From Gemmatimonadota bacterium (GTDB taxonomy: Bacteria > Gemmatimonadota > Gemmatimonadetes > Longimicrobiales > Gaopeijiaceae), in assembly GCA_022823225.1 (NCBI GenBank), contig JAJDXM010000081.1:1-64000 (forward strand): a stretch of DNA of 64,000 nt, written 5' to 3'. Below are positions 9,044-16,422 of this stretch, one piece after another (the stretch's first letter is position 1; each line of letters starts with the position of its first letter). The translations under genes and the position numbers were made by a program. The notes beneath the pieces are model-generated. The model was not told the origin of the DNA. It did no database searches and saw only the letters and a program-made list of their open reading frames with translations.

Positions 9044-9268
9044 ATGAGAACCACACTGACGTTGGATACGGACATCTACCAGGCGGCCAGAAGCATCGCC
9101 CGGGAACGCGGGGAGAGCCTGGGCAAGGTGCTGTCCGCCCTGGCGAGAGCGGGCTTGCGGCCCCGCGAACACACGGCGCGCGCTGACGGTTTCCCCATCT
9201 TCGACGTTCCGCCGGAGACGCCGCCGCTCACCTCCGAGATGGTGCGCGACGCCCTGGAGGACCACTGA
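9044..9268 (+). CDS. VapB-type ribbon-helix-helix antitoxin
   Basis: A 74-residue protein. Residues 1-45 (MRTTLTLDTDIYQAARSIA) have the beta-strand then helix-helix pattern of CopG/Arc-type antitoxins: the strand inserts in the DNA major groove. The C-terminal part, rich in Pro (FPIFDVPPETPPLTSEMV), is the toxin-neutralising tail. The stop overlaps the first codon of the toxin. It should bind the VapC toxin and repress the overlapping promoter through the inverted repeat at 9008-9037. Confidence 0.85.
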   Translation: MRTTLTLDTDIYQAARSIARERGESLGKVLSALARAGLRPREHTARADGFPIFDVPPETPPLTSEMVRDALEDH

Positions 9269-9714
9269 CGAAGCTTCTGGACGTCAACGTGCTCGTGGCG
9301 CTCGCGTGGCCGAATCACGTGCATCACGCCGCTGCCCACCATTGGTTCCGGGCGAACCGGGAAGGTGGCTGGGCGACCTGCCCGCTGACCGAGTCCGGAT
9401 TCGTACGGGTGTCGAGCAACCGGCGGGCGATACCGGAGGCGTGTGAACCGCGCGAAGCCATCGCACTTCTCCAGCGGATCCGGGCGCTGGAGGGGCACGT
9501 TTTCTGGGCCGACGACATCTCGCCGGCTGACCCGCTGTGGACGCCGTTTGCCCGCGTCACCGGCTACCGTCAGGTGACCGATGCGCATCTGCTCGCGCTG
9601 GCCATCCGCCACGGGGGGCGTCTGGCGACCTTCGACCGGCGCCTGGCCGAACTGGGAGCAGGGGACTGCCTGGATGCGTTGGAAGTAATCGGTATCGGGG
9701 ATTCGCCGGGCTGA
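9265..9714 (+). CDS. VapC-type PIN-domain toxin ribonuclease (apparent CTG start)
   Basis: A PIN-domain endoribonuclease of about 149 residues. Acidic metal-binding residues are visible in LLDVNVL (Asp6), TESGFVRV (Glu), TDAHLLALA (Asp) and TFDRRLAEL (Asp). The first ATG/GTG/TTG in frame is GTG 9289, which would begin after the essential first Asp (codon 9280-9282). Upstream in frame the only plausible initiation codon is CTG 9265, overlapping the antitoxin stop as CTGA, where related pairs have ATGA or GTGA. The start at 9265 is therefore inferred from the domain and overlap, not from a canonical codon. It would cleave RNA and be held inactive by the upstream antitoxin. Confidence 0.85.
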   Translation: MTKLLDVNVLVALAWPNHVHHAAAHHWFRANREGGWATCPLTESGFVRVSSNRRAIPEACEPREAIALLQRIRALEGHVFWADDISPADPLWTPFARVTGYRQVTDAHLLALAIRHGGRLATFDRRLAELGAGDCLDALEVIGIGDSPG

Positions 9715-9735
9715 GCAGGGGGTCGCCACTCGGGG

Positions 9736-10179
9736 ATGAAGCGCTGGGGACCGTTCCTTCTGCGGGTGACCACGGGCTGGCTACTGGTCCTGTGGGGTCT
9801 CGACAAACTCCAGAATGTTGCGCACGCCCAGGCGGTCGCGGAGACGTACTACTTCGGGATTGGGACGCAGATGATGGTGCAGCAGATCTTTGGTGTCCTC
9901 GAAACCTTGCTCGGGGCCATGGTCATCCTGGGTCGGCACCGGCGGAGGCTCTACCCCGTGATGCTGGTCGTCCTGCTCTTCACGTCCATCGGCGTCTGGA
10001 AGTCGATCATCGACCCGTGGGGATGGTTCCTCGACGGCTCGAACGTGCTCTTCTACCCGTCGGCGATCATTGCGGCGGGAGCGCTCCTGTTGTGGGGCAC
10101 GATCGACGAGGACGACCTGGCGCTGGATGCGATCATGATGCTCGCTGCACGTACCGGATCGAGCTCTGAACGCTCGTGA
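9736..10179 (+). CDS. DoxX-like membrane protein
   Basis: A 147-residue protein with four hydrophobic segments (about 8-24, 50-68, 75-92, 105-122). The first begins FLLRVTTGWLLVLWGLDKLQN, the typical N-terminus of DoxX/DoxD-like inner-membrane proteins. These proteins are linked to thiosulfate:quinone oxidation or redox homeostasis, but the role here is not defined. It starts 22 bases after vapC and precedes the molybdenum hydroxylase operon by about 105 bases, where a consensus TATAAT (10228-10233) is present without a good -35. Confidence 0.7.
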   Translation: MKRWGPFLLRVTTGWLLVLWGLDKLQNVAHAQAVAETYYFGIGTQMMVQQIFGVLETLLGAMVILGRHRRRLYPVMLVVLLFTSIGVWKSIIDPWGWFLDGSNVLFYPSAIIAAGALLLWGTIDEDDLALDAIMMLAARTGSSSERS

Positions 10180-10284
10180 ATCCGTTCACAAGCCGCCCGC
10201 GCCCTCGCGCGCGCTTCCCGGCCACCCTATAATTGCCCACAGGTCACAGCCCGGCCCTTCCATCCGGAGTGAGGTGCAGAGCAG

Positions 10285-10917
10285 ATGTTGCAAACCGAAG
10301 CCATTCAGGCGCGGCGCGGTGGGTTCACCCGCCGCAAGTTCATCAAGGGGGTCGTCGCCGCCGGCGCCACCGCCTCCGTGTCGGGATACCTGTTCCGCGG
10401 CAGCGGGGTGTTCGCGCCGATGCTGACCGCGCAGGGCGCCGTTGAGCGGCTCATCACCCTCAACGTCAATGGCCAGCAGCGCCGCGTCGACGTTCCCAAG
10501 TACGAGACGCTCGCGATGACGCTGCGCTACCAGCTCGGCCTCACCGGCACCAAGCTTGGCTGCGACCGCGCGGAGTGCGGCGCGTGCACGGTGCTGCTCG
10601 ACGGCGTCACCCATTACGGCTGCTCGATCCTCACGCACTCCGTGCGCGGCCGCGCGGTCGCCACCATCGAGGGGCTGGAACAGGACGGGCAGCTCCACCC
10701 GGTACAGCAGGCGGTCATGGACGAGGGCGGCTTCCAGTGCGCCTTCTGCGCGCCCGGCTTCGCCATGAGCATGGTCGGAATGCTCGAGAAGAACCCGAAT
10801 CCGACCCGCGAGGAGGCGGCGGTGCTGCTTTCGGGCAACCTCTGCCGCTGCGGCGACTACGACAAGATCCTGAACACGGCGATGCGGGCGGCCGAGCTGT
10901 CCCGTTCGCGCGCTTAG
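10285..10917 (+). CDS. Exported 2Fe-2S subunit of a molybdenum hydroxylase
   Basis: A 210-residue small subunit of the xanthine dehydrogenase/aldehyde oxidoreductase family. A Tat signal is at the N-terminus (FTRRKFIKG, residues 14-22, then a hydrophobic stretch). A plant-type ferredoxin domain follows with CDRAECGAC and a further Cys, then the all-helical second 2Fe-2S domain (CAFCAPGF near 153 and LCRCGDYDKI near 188). Electrons would pass from the Mo centre through both clusters to FAD. The Tat signal, absent from the other soluble subunits, suggests that the folded complex is carried to the periplasm by this subunit, as in PaoABC. SD GGAGTGAGG precedes the ATG. Confidence 0.92.
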   Translation: MLQTEAIQARRGGFTRRKFIKGVVAAGATASVSGYLFRGSGVFAPMLTAQGAVERLITLNVNGQQRRVDVPKYETLAMTLRYQLGLTGTKLGCDRAECGACTVLLDGVTHYGCSILTHSVRGRAVATIEGLEQDGQLHPVQQAVMDEGGFQCAFCAPGFAMSMVGMLEKNPNPTREEAAVLLSGNLCRCGDYDKILNTAMRAAELSRSRA

Positions 10918-10921
10918 CAGC

Positions 10922-11158
10922 CCGTGGACAGAATCCCCCCGGCATTCGAGCGGCGATGCATCCAGGCTGGACCGCGGTGCTCACGCATTCCCAATGTCAA
11001 GACAACCTTATCAAAAGTCATGTTTTCTTTACTTTTCGTGCCCCCGAAGCACCGCTCTGCGTTGCTCCTCGGGCGAATAGCTCCGCTATGCGCCTTTCGT
11101 CGCGCCTTGCCAGCTTGGCGCCTCGCCGCTCTCGGTGCTCACGGGGCTCTGTCCACGG
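10922..11158. repeat. Repeat-like element with terminal inverted repeats inside the operon
   Basis: The space between the 2Fe-2S and Mo subunit genes is bounded by CCGTGGACAGA (10922-10932) and its exact inverse TCTGTCCACGG (11148-11158); the match continues imperfectly for five more bases. The 237-base interior encodes no recognisable protein, has an AT-rich core near 11000-11040 and several small hairpins such as ATAGC-TCC-GCTAT. This resembles a MITE or another mobile noncoding repeat that inserted between co-transcribed genes. No direct target duplication was found. Confidence 0.5.
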
Positions 11159-11180
11159 ACTACTTAGGGAGGGACTCACG

Positions 11181-13580
11181 ATGGCTGAGAACGTAATCGG
11201 CACCGACATCTCCCCACCGGATCTGAGGGCGAAGATCACGGGACGGGCCCGCTACGCCGAGGACTTCCGCGCCGAGGGGATGGTATTCGCGAAGCTCCTC
11301 CTGAGCCCGATGCCGCACGCGCGCGTCCGCAGCGTGGACACGAGCGCGGCGGAGGCGATGGAGGGGGTGCTTGGCATCCTGCGCGCGGACGAGTTGCCCG
11401 TGCAGTCGGAAGGACTGCGCGAGGGGGCGCTCACCGACGAGCCGAAGTACGAAGGGGAGCCGATCCTGGCGGTCGCGGCGGTGGACGAGACGACCGCGGC
11501 GGCGGCGGTGGAGGCGATCCGGGTGGACTTCGAGCAGTTGCCATTCGTGCTCGACCCGCTGGAGAGCCTGCGCGAAGGCGGTCCCGATGCCCATGTGGGC
11601 GGGAACATCTCGGCGGGGCGGGGCGAGTTGGGCTCGGTGAAGTGGCCCGCATCCGTCTTCGAGGAAGCGGGGGCCGACCGGCTGCCTATGGGTGAGCCGG
11701 CCACCGAGTGGACCCTCGGCGACATCGACGCCGGGTTCGACGAAGCGGACGTGGTCGTCGAGGAGACGATCGTGCATCAGTCCGTCACCCACCACCCCAT
11801 GGAGCCGCGCAGCTGCATGGCGTACTGGCAGAACGGGAAGCTGTTCCTGCACGGCTCCACGCAGAGCACCGAGCGGACGCGCGGGGGTGTGGCGCGGATG
11901 GCCGGCGTGGAATCGGAGGACGTGGTGTTCATCGGCGAATACTGCGGCGGCGGCTTCGGCAGCAAGATCTCGGGTGCCCCGATCATGGCGGTGCCCGCGG
12001 TACTGTCGCGCAAGATCGGCCGCCCGGTGATGCTCCGGATCACGCGCTACGAGGAGAATTACATCGGACGGGCGCGGGCCGGGTTCCAGGGCTGGGCGAA
12101 GATGGGCTTCCGCGCCGATGGTCGCATGACCGCGCTCGACCTGTACCTGGTCCAGGACAGTGGGCCTTTCGGGGCCAGTGACCTCTTCACGGCCGGAACC
12201 GTCGCCACGGCGTCGTACCAGCCGGAGAACATGCGGTTCCGCGGGGCGGCGATCCTCACCAACACGCCGCCCCGTTCGGCGCAGCGGGCACCCGGCGGCG
12301 CCCAGATCGTCGCCATGCTCGAGCCGCTGGTCGACAAGGCCGCGCGCGAACTCGACGTCGACCGCCTCGAGATCCGCAAGATCAACGCGCCGGGCCACGA
12401 CGGCTGGCTCGGACCGCAGCAGGGGCAGTTTACCAGCGCCTACGTGCGCGAGGCACTCGACCTGGGCGGCGAGCTCTTCAACTGGGAAGAGAAGCGGCAG
12501 CTGTCCGGTCAGCGCAACGGCACGAAGGTGACCGGGGTGGGGATGGGCCTCAGCCCCTTCACCGCCGGCAGCGCCGGACGCGACGGTCTGCTCGTCATCC
12601 GCCCGGACGGCAAGCTCCATGTGCACCAGGGCATCGGCAACCTGGGCACGCACTCGATCGCCGACACCGCGCGCCCGGCAGCCGACGTCCTCGACCTCTC
12701 GTGGGACCAGGTCGAGATAGTCTGGGGCGACACCAGCAAGCACCTGCCGTTCAGCACGGTGCAGGCGGGCAGCCAGACGACGCACGCCCACACCCGCGCC
12801 AACCACGCGGCGGGCACGGCCATGCTCGGCCTCCTGCAGGAGCTGGCGGCCCGCGAGCTTGGCGGTTCGCCCGCCGACTACCGAGTCGCCGACGGCCGCG
12901 TCTTCCGGGCCGGTAACCGCGCGGCCGGGATGGACTTCGCCGAGGCGGCGCGCCGCGCGATCGCGATCGGCGGCAAGTTCAGCGGGGGTGTGGTCCCGGA
13001 AGACCTCAACGATGCCACCAAGGCGGCGGTAGCGGGGCTCGCCGGCGAGGGCCTCATCGCCGCCGCGCGGGACAACTACTCGCGCGGCGGCTCGGTCTAC
13101 ACCTGGGTCGCCACCTTCGCGCAGGTCGAGCTGGACGTCGAGACCGGCGAGGTGGAGATCATCGACCTCGCGTCGACCACCGACTGCGGCACGGTGATGC
13201 ACCCGCGCTCCCTGGCCGCACAGACCAACGGCGGCGTCTTCCAGGGGATCGGGATGGCGAAGGGCCAGCGCTGGGTCTTCGATCCCAAGTGGGGCATCCC
13301 GTTCACCAAGCGCTTCTACACCGCCCGGCCGCCCGGCATCCTGGATGTGCCGCTGAGCCCGCGCTTCGCGGCCGTCAACGAGCCCGATCCGCACACGCCC
13401 GTGGGCGCCAAGGGGATCGGGGAGCCGCCGGTGGGCGCCGGCGAGGCCGCATATGTCTGCGCGGTCGCCGACGCCATGGGCGGACTCTGCCTCTGCAGGA
13501 CGCCGCTCACCGCCGACATGATCCTCGCGGAGCTGGAGGGCCGTCCGCGGCCCTACGGCCTGCTGGAAACCCACGTCTGA
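11181..13580 (+). CDS. Molybdopterin-binding (large) subunit of the exported hydroxylase
   Basis: A 799-residue catalytic subunit of the xanthine dehydrogenase family. The N-terminal domain (to about 150) has the a/b-hammerhead (ITGRARYAEDF, VLGILRADELP). The Mo-cofactor domain includes CGGGFGSKISG near residue 255, the RAPGG segment near 370, QGIGNLGTHS near 475 and GSQTTHAHTRANHAAG near 530. The likely catalytic Glu lies in KGIGEPP (Glu about 748). There is no CoxL active-site signature, so CO dehydrogenase is unlikely; an aldehyde or N-heterocycle is a better guess. ATG 11181 follows GGGAGGGACT. It has no signal peptide and should be co-exported with the Tat-bearing small subunit. Confidence 0.92.
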   Translation: MAENVIGTDISPPDLRAKITGRARYAEDFRAEGMVFAKLLLSPMPHARVRSVDTSAAEAMEGVLGILRADELPVQSEGLREGALTDEPKYEGEPILAVAAVDETTAAAAVEAIRVDFEQLPFVLDPLESLREGGPDAHVGGNISAGRGELGSVKWPASVFEEAGADRLPMGEPATEWTLGDIDAGFDEADVVVEETIVHQSVTHHPMEPRSCMAYWQNGKLFLHGSTQSTERTRGGVARMAGVESEDVVFIGEYCGGGFGSKISGAPIMAVPAVLSRKIGRPVMLRITRYEENYIGRARAGFQGWAKMGFRADGRMTALDLYLVQDSGPFGASDLFTAGTVATASYQPENMRFRGAAILTNTPPRSAQRAPGGAQIVAMLEPLVDKAARELDVDRLEIRKINAPGHDGWLGPQQGQFTSAYVREALDLGGELFNWEEKRQLSGQRNGTKVTGVGMGLSPFTAGSAGRDGLLVIRPDGKLHVHQGIGNLGTHSIADTARPAADVLDLSWDQVEIVWGDTSKHLPFSTVQAGSQTTHAHTRANHAAGTAMLGLLQELAARELGGSPADYRVADGRVFRAGNRAAGMDFAEAARRAIAIGGKFSGGVVPEDLNDATKAAVAGLAGEGLIAAARDNYSRGGSVYTWVATFAQVELDVETGEVEIIDLASTTDCGTVMHPRSLAAQTNGGVFQGIGMAKGQRWVFDPKWGIPFTKRFYTARPPGILDVPLSPRFAAVNEPDPHTPVGAKGIGEPPVGAGEAAYVCAVADAMGGLCLCRTPLTADMILAELEGRPRPYGLLETHV

Positions 13581-13598
13581 CCCGTAAGGAGAACCAAG

Positions 13599-14600
13599 AT
13601 GGCTGTCATGCGTGACATGATCCCGCCGTTCGAGCTCTATCAGCCGACGGAGGTCGAGGACGCGGTGCGCCTGATGCGCCAGCACGGCGACCGTGGCTGG
13701 GTGCTCGCGGGCGGGCTGGACACTTTCGACTGGTTCAAGGACCGGATCAAGCGGCCGGAGGCGGTGATCGACCTGGCCGCCGTGGACGCGATCCGCGGCA
13801 TCTCGGCCGGCGAGGACGGCGGGCTCCGGATCGGGGCCATGACCAGCCTCACCGATGTCGCCGAAAGCGCCGACGTGATGGACCGCTATCCGCTCCTCGC
13901 CGAGGCGGCGGGGCTGGTGGCGACGCCCCAGATCCGCAACCAGGGGACGCTGGGCGGCAACATCGCGCAGGACACCCGCTGCTGGTATTACCGGAGCGGG
14001 TGGCCGTGCTACCGGGCCGGGGGCAACGTCTGCTACGCGGCGACCTCGCGCGCAATGAACCGCGAGCACTGCATCATGGGGGCTAGCCGCTGCGTCGCGG
14101 TGAACCCGTCGGACACGGCCCCCGCGCTGGTCGCGCTGGACGCCGAGATGGTGGTGGCCAGCACATCAGGCGAGCGCACCTACCCGGCCGCCGACTTCTT
14201 CATCGGCCCGGACATCGACATCGAACGCATGACCGTGCTCAAGCCGGGCGACCTGCTGACCCGCATCGACCTCCCGGCCGCGTGGCCGAACGCACGCTGG
14301 TACTTCGAGAAGATCCGCGACCGCAAGTCATGGGACTTTTCGCTGATGAGCGTCGCGTCGTCGATGAGGGTCGAGGCCGGGATGATCCAGGACGTGCGGA
14401 TCGTCGTGAACAGCGTGGCCCCGTACCCGGTGCGGCTGGGCGCGGTCGAGTCGGCGATCCGCGGCAGGGCGCCCAGCGAGGAAACCGGGCAGATGGCCGG
14501 CGAGATCGCGGTCGAAGGCGCCCGCACGCTCCGCCACAACGACTACAAGGTTGCGCTGATGCGGAATCTGGTGAAGCGCTCGATCCGGGACGCGGCGTAG
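13599..14600 (+). CDS. FAD-binding subunit with extra cysteine loop
   Basis: A 333-residue FAD subunit (CoxM/XdhB/PaoB type). FAD motifs are AGGLDTFDWF near residue 34 and QGTLGGNIAQD near 115-126. A loop right after the second motif holds cysteines at about 128, 137, 146, 159 and 166. In 4-hydroxybenzoyl-CoA reductase beta and in PaoB an insertion at this place binds an additional 4Fe-4S cluster, and the same is inferred here. SD TAAGGAG precedes ATG 13599, 18 bases after the Mo subunit stop. The C-terminal domain closes with the CO-dehydrogenase flavoprotein C-terminal fold. Confidence 0.9.
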   Translation: MAVMRDMIPPFELYQPTEVEDAVRLMRQHGDRGWVLAGGLDTFDWFKDRIKRPEAVIDLAAVDAIRGISAGEDGGLRIGAMTSLTDVAESADVMDRYPLLAEAAGLVATPQIRNQGTLGGNIAQDTRCWYYRSGWPCYRAGGNVCYAATSRAMNREHCIMGASRCVAVNPSDTAPALVALDAEMVVASTSGERTYPAADFFIGPDIDIERMTVLKPGDLLTRIDLPAAWPNARWYFEKIRDRKSWDFSLMSVASSMRVEAGMIQDVRIVVNSVAPYPVRLGAVESAIRGRAPSEETGQMAGEIAVEGARTLRHNDYKVALMRNLVKRSIRDAA

Positions 14601-14603
14601 CCC

Positions 14604-15479
14604 ATGGAATTCCTGCGGAGGGCACTGAACCCCTGGGGCGAAAACGTTCCCATCGGAGTCTCGTGGGACCTGATCTGGGCCGCGGTCATCATCGGGGCGG
14701 TCTTCGTCGTGGCTCACGCGCTGCTGGTCCCGAAGAAGGTCGGCGCGGGCGAAATCGACGAGTCCGAGGCGAAGGGATTGCCGGACAGGATCCAGCGCCA
14801 CAAGCCTGGCGCGCGGGGATTCCACTGGACGATGTCCGTGACCATGTTCGTGCTGCTCATCACCGCCTTCTTTCCGGTGATCGGGATCCAGTTCCCCTGG
14901 GTCACGATCCACTGGATCGCCGGTGTGCTTCTGATCCTCACGGTGCTGTACCACATCTACCATGTGTTCGCCAAGCAGGACATCCGGAACATGTGGATCG
15001 GGCGGCGCGACATGAAGGAGGGCGCGCTCGGGCTCCAGGCGGCGATGCGCCGGCCGGTGCATCGCCCGCGCGCCGCCAAGTATCCGGTCGACCAGAAGAT
15101 GTTCCACCACGCCGCCACGATCCTGACGCTGGGCGCGGTGGTGACGGGCGTCCTGATGATGTACCGGGTCGACAACTTCCTCCTGCCGCAGAACACCTAC
15201 ATGTTCAGCGACGCCACCTGGGGATGGGTCTACGTCATCCACGGCGTCTGCGGGATCGGCCTCATCTTCCTGGTGATCGCGCACGTCTACTTCGCGATCC
15301 GCCCCGAAAAGCGCTGGATGACCTGGTCGATGATCAACGGCTGGATCACCCGCGAGCGCTATTTGGAGAACCACGATCCGGAGCGGTGGGCGGTGACGGA
15401 GGCGGATGGGGCCGGGGAGATGGAGGGGACCGCGGCCGGTGGCGGCACCGGGCAGCCGGCGCTGAGCGACAAGGCCTAA
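14604..15479 (+). CDS. Membrane cytochrome b subunit (electron acceptor of the hydroxylase)
   Basis: A 291-residue integral membrane protein starting three bases after the FAD subunit. Hydrophobic helices lie at about 22-42, 78-95, 103-120, 168-187 and 208-231. Histidines suited to bis-His haem b binding sit in or next to them: FHWTMS, IHWIAG, YHIYHVF, FHHAAT, IHGVCG, AHVYF. This matches the formate dehydrogenase gamma/cytochrome b561 type. In this operon it would anchor the periplasmic Mo hydroxylase and pass electrons to the quinone pool. The acidic, low-complexity C-terminus is probably cytoplasmic. Confidence 0.88.
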   Translation: MEFLRRALNPWGENVPIGVSWDLIWAAVIIGAVFVVAHALLVPKKVGAGEIDESEAKGLPDRIQRHKPGARGFHWTMSVTMFVLLITAFFPVIGIQFPWVTIHWIAGVLLILTVLYHIYHVFAKQDIRNMWIGRRDMKEGALGLQAAMRRPVHRPRAAKYPVDQKMFHHAATILTLGAVVTGVLMMYRVDNFLLPQNTYMFSDATWGWVYVIHGVCGIGLIFLVIAHVYFAIRPEKRWMTWSMINGWITRERYLENHDPERWAVTEADGAGEMEGTAAGGGTGQPALSDKA

Positions 15480-15495
15480 GCGACACGCCGCCCCC

Positions 15496-15918
15496 ATGAC
15501 CCTGGACGACCTGAAGGCCCGCATCGACGCCATCGAGGAGGGCTATGAGTTCTTCCTCGCTTACGCGGCCCAGGGGCTGACGGGCGACCAGGCCGGCAAG
15601 GCCGACGAGCAGGTACGCGGATACCTGCTCGGCTTCGAGGAGGCCCTGGACGGCCTTGCGGAGGCTTTCCGGGAGCATCTGCCGGGCGGAGCCGCGGCGA
15701 ATGCCGGTAGTGAGGCGGCCACGGAGGACGCGGCAGCGGCGGCCAAGGACGTGCTCGAGGTCCTCCGCCGCGACGCCGAAGCCTCGCGGGCGCTGCTGCG
15801 GCTGGTTGCGGCCCAGAGCGCCGTTTCATCCCAGCTGATCGACAACCTCAACGCGTCGATCCACGTCCGCGCACTGCTGACGGACGTGTTCGTGCTGGGG
15901 GAGATGGTGGGGGTGTAG
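15496..15918 (+). CDS. Small helical protein, last gene of the hydroxylase operon
   Basis: A 140-residue, strongly acidic, Ala/Leu-rich protein beginning 16 bases after the cytochrome b gene. It appears entirely helical, with a low-complexity Ala/Gly linker at about 69-87. There is no signal peptide, cofactor motif or Cys. I do not recognise a family. Its position suggests an assembly or maturation chaperone for the exported enzyme, but this is only inference. Confidence 0.6.
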   Translation: MTLDDLKARIDAIEEGYEFFLAYAAQGLTGDQAGKADEQVRGYLLGFEEALDGLAEAFREHLPGGAAANAGSEAATEDAAAAAKDVLEVLRRDAEASRALLRLVAAQSAVSSQLIDNLNASIHVRALLTDVFVLGEMVGV

Positions 15919-15932
15919 GGGCCCGCGCCCCT
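15917..15932. terminator. GC-rich hairpin between convergent genes
   Basis: AGGGGC (15917-15922) pairs perfectly with GCCCCT (15927-15932) around a four-base loop, overlapping the stop codons of both converging genes. No U-run follows on either strand, so its role as a bidirectional terminator is tentative. Confidence 0.35.
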
Positions 15933-16414
15933 CACCCGATCGACAGCAACTCGATCCGGAAGATCAGAATCGCGTTCGGGGGCACCGGTCCGCTTCCCCG
16001 GCTGCCGTACCCCAGCGCGGGCGGAATGAGGATTCGCCGCACCCCGCCGACGCGCATCCCGATGACGCCCTCGTCGAACCCGGGCACGACCTGACCCGCA
16101 CCGAGGGTGAAGGGAAACTCACCGCTGTCGAACAGGCTGCCGTCGCTCAGTCGGCCGGCGTACCCGACCAGCACATGATCTCCTGCCCCGGCGGGCTCCC
16201 CCGCGCCCGCCTCGATGTCCTCGTAGTAGAGGCCTGACGCCGTTCTGGTCATCTTCGTCAGATCGATTCCAAGCGAAGGCGCGAATTCGACTTCCTCGAT
16301 CACTTCGACTTCGGGGCCGGTCATGTCGTCTCCTCCGCAAACCGCCAGCATGAGTATGGTGCCCGCGAGGCCTGCCATCCCGGGAAGCAGCGCTCTGATG
16401 GAGCCGCTCGCCAT
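15932..16414 (-). CDS. FKBP-type peptidyl-prolyl cis-trans isomerase lipoprotein
   Basis: A 160-residue protein with a lipoprotein signal (TILMLAVCGG, Cys near 26) and one FKBP domain at about 55-160. Family motifs are LVGYAGRLSDGSLFDSG, VVPGFDEGVIGMRVGG and RILIPPALGYG, followed by the closing strand ILIFRIELLSIG. It would catalyse prolyl isomerisation and assist folding in the periplasm. A longer upstream frame overlaps the desaturase gene and is rejected because the signal peptide begins at ATG 16414, eight bases downstream of the desaturase stop. Confidence 0.9.
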   Translation of the reverse strand: MASGSIRALLPGMAGLAGTILMLAVCGGDDMTGPEVEVIEEVEFAPSLGIDLTKMTRTASGLYYEDIEAGAGEPAGAGDHVLVGYAGRLSDGSLFDSGEFPFTLGAGQVVPGFDEGVIGMRVGGVRRILIPPALGYGSRGSGPVPPNAILIFRIELLSIG

Positions 16415-16422
16415 AGCGCCGC

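Noticed and set aside
10228-10233. Consensus TATAAT before the molybdenum hydroxylase operon
   Set aside because: No acceptable -35 at 16-18 bases; mentioned only as a weak candidate in the DoxX-like entry.
11018-11239. A 73-codon minus-strand frame across the repeat-like element
   Set aside because: It crosses the terminal inverted repeat and the start of the Mo-subunit gene; no protein-like motifs.
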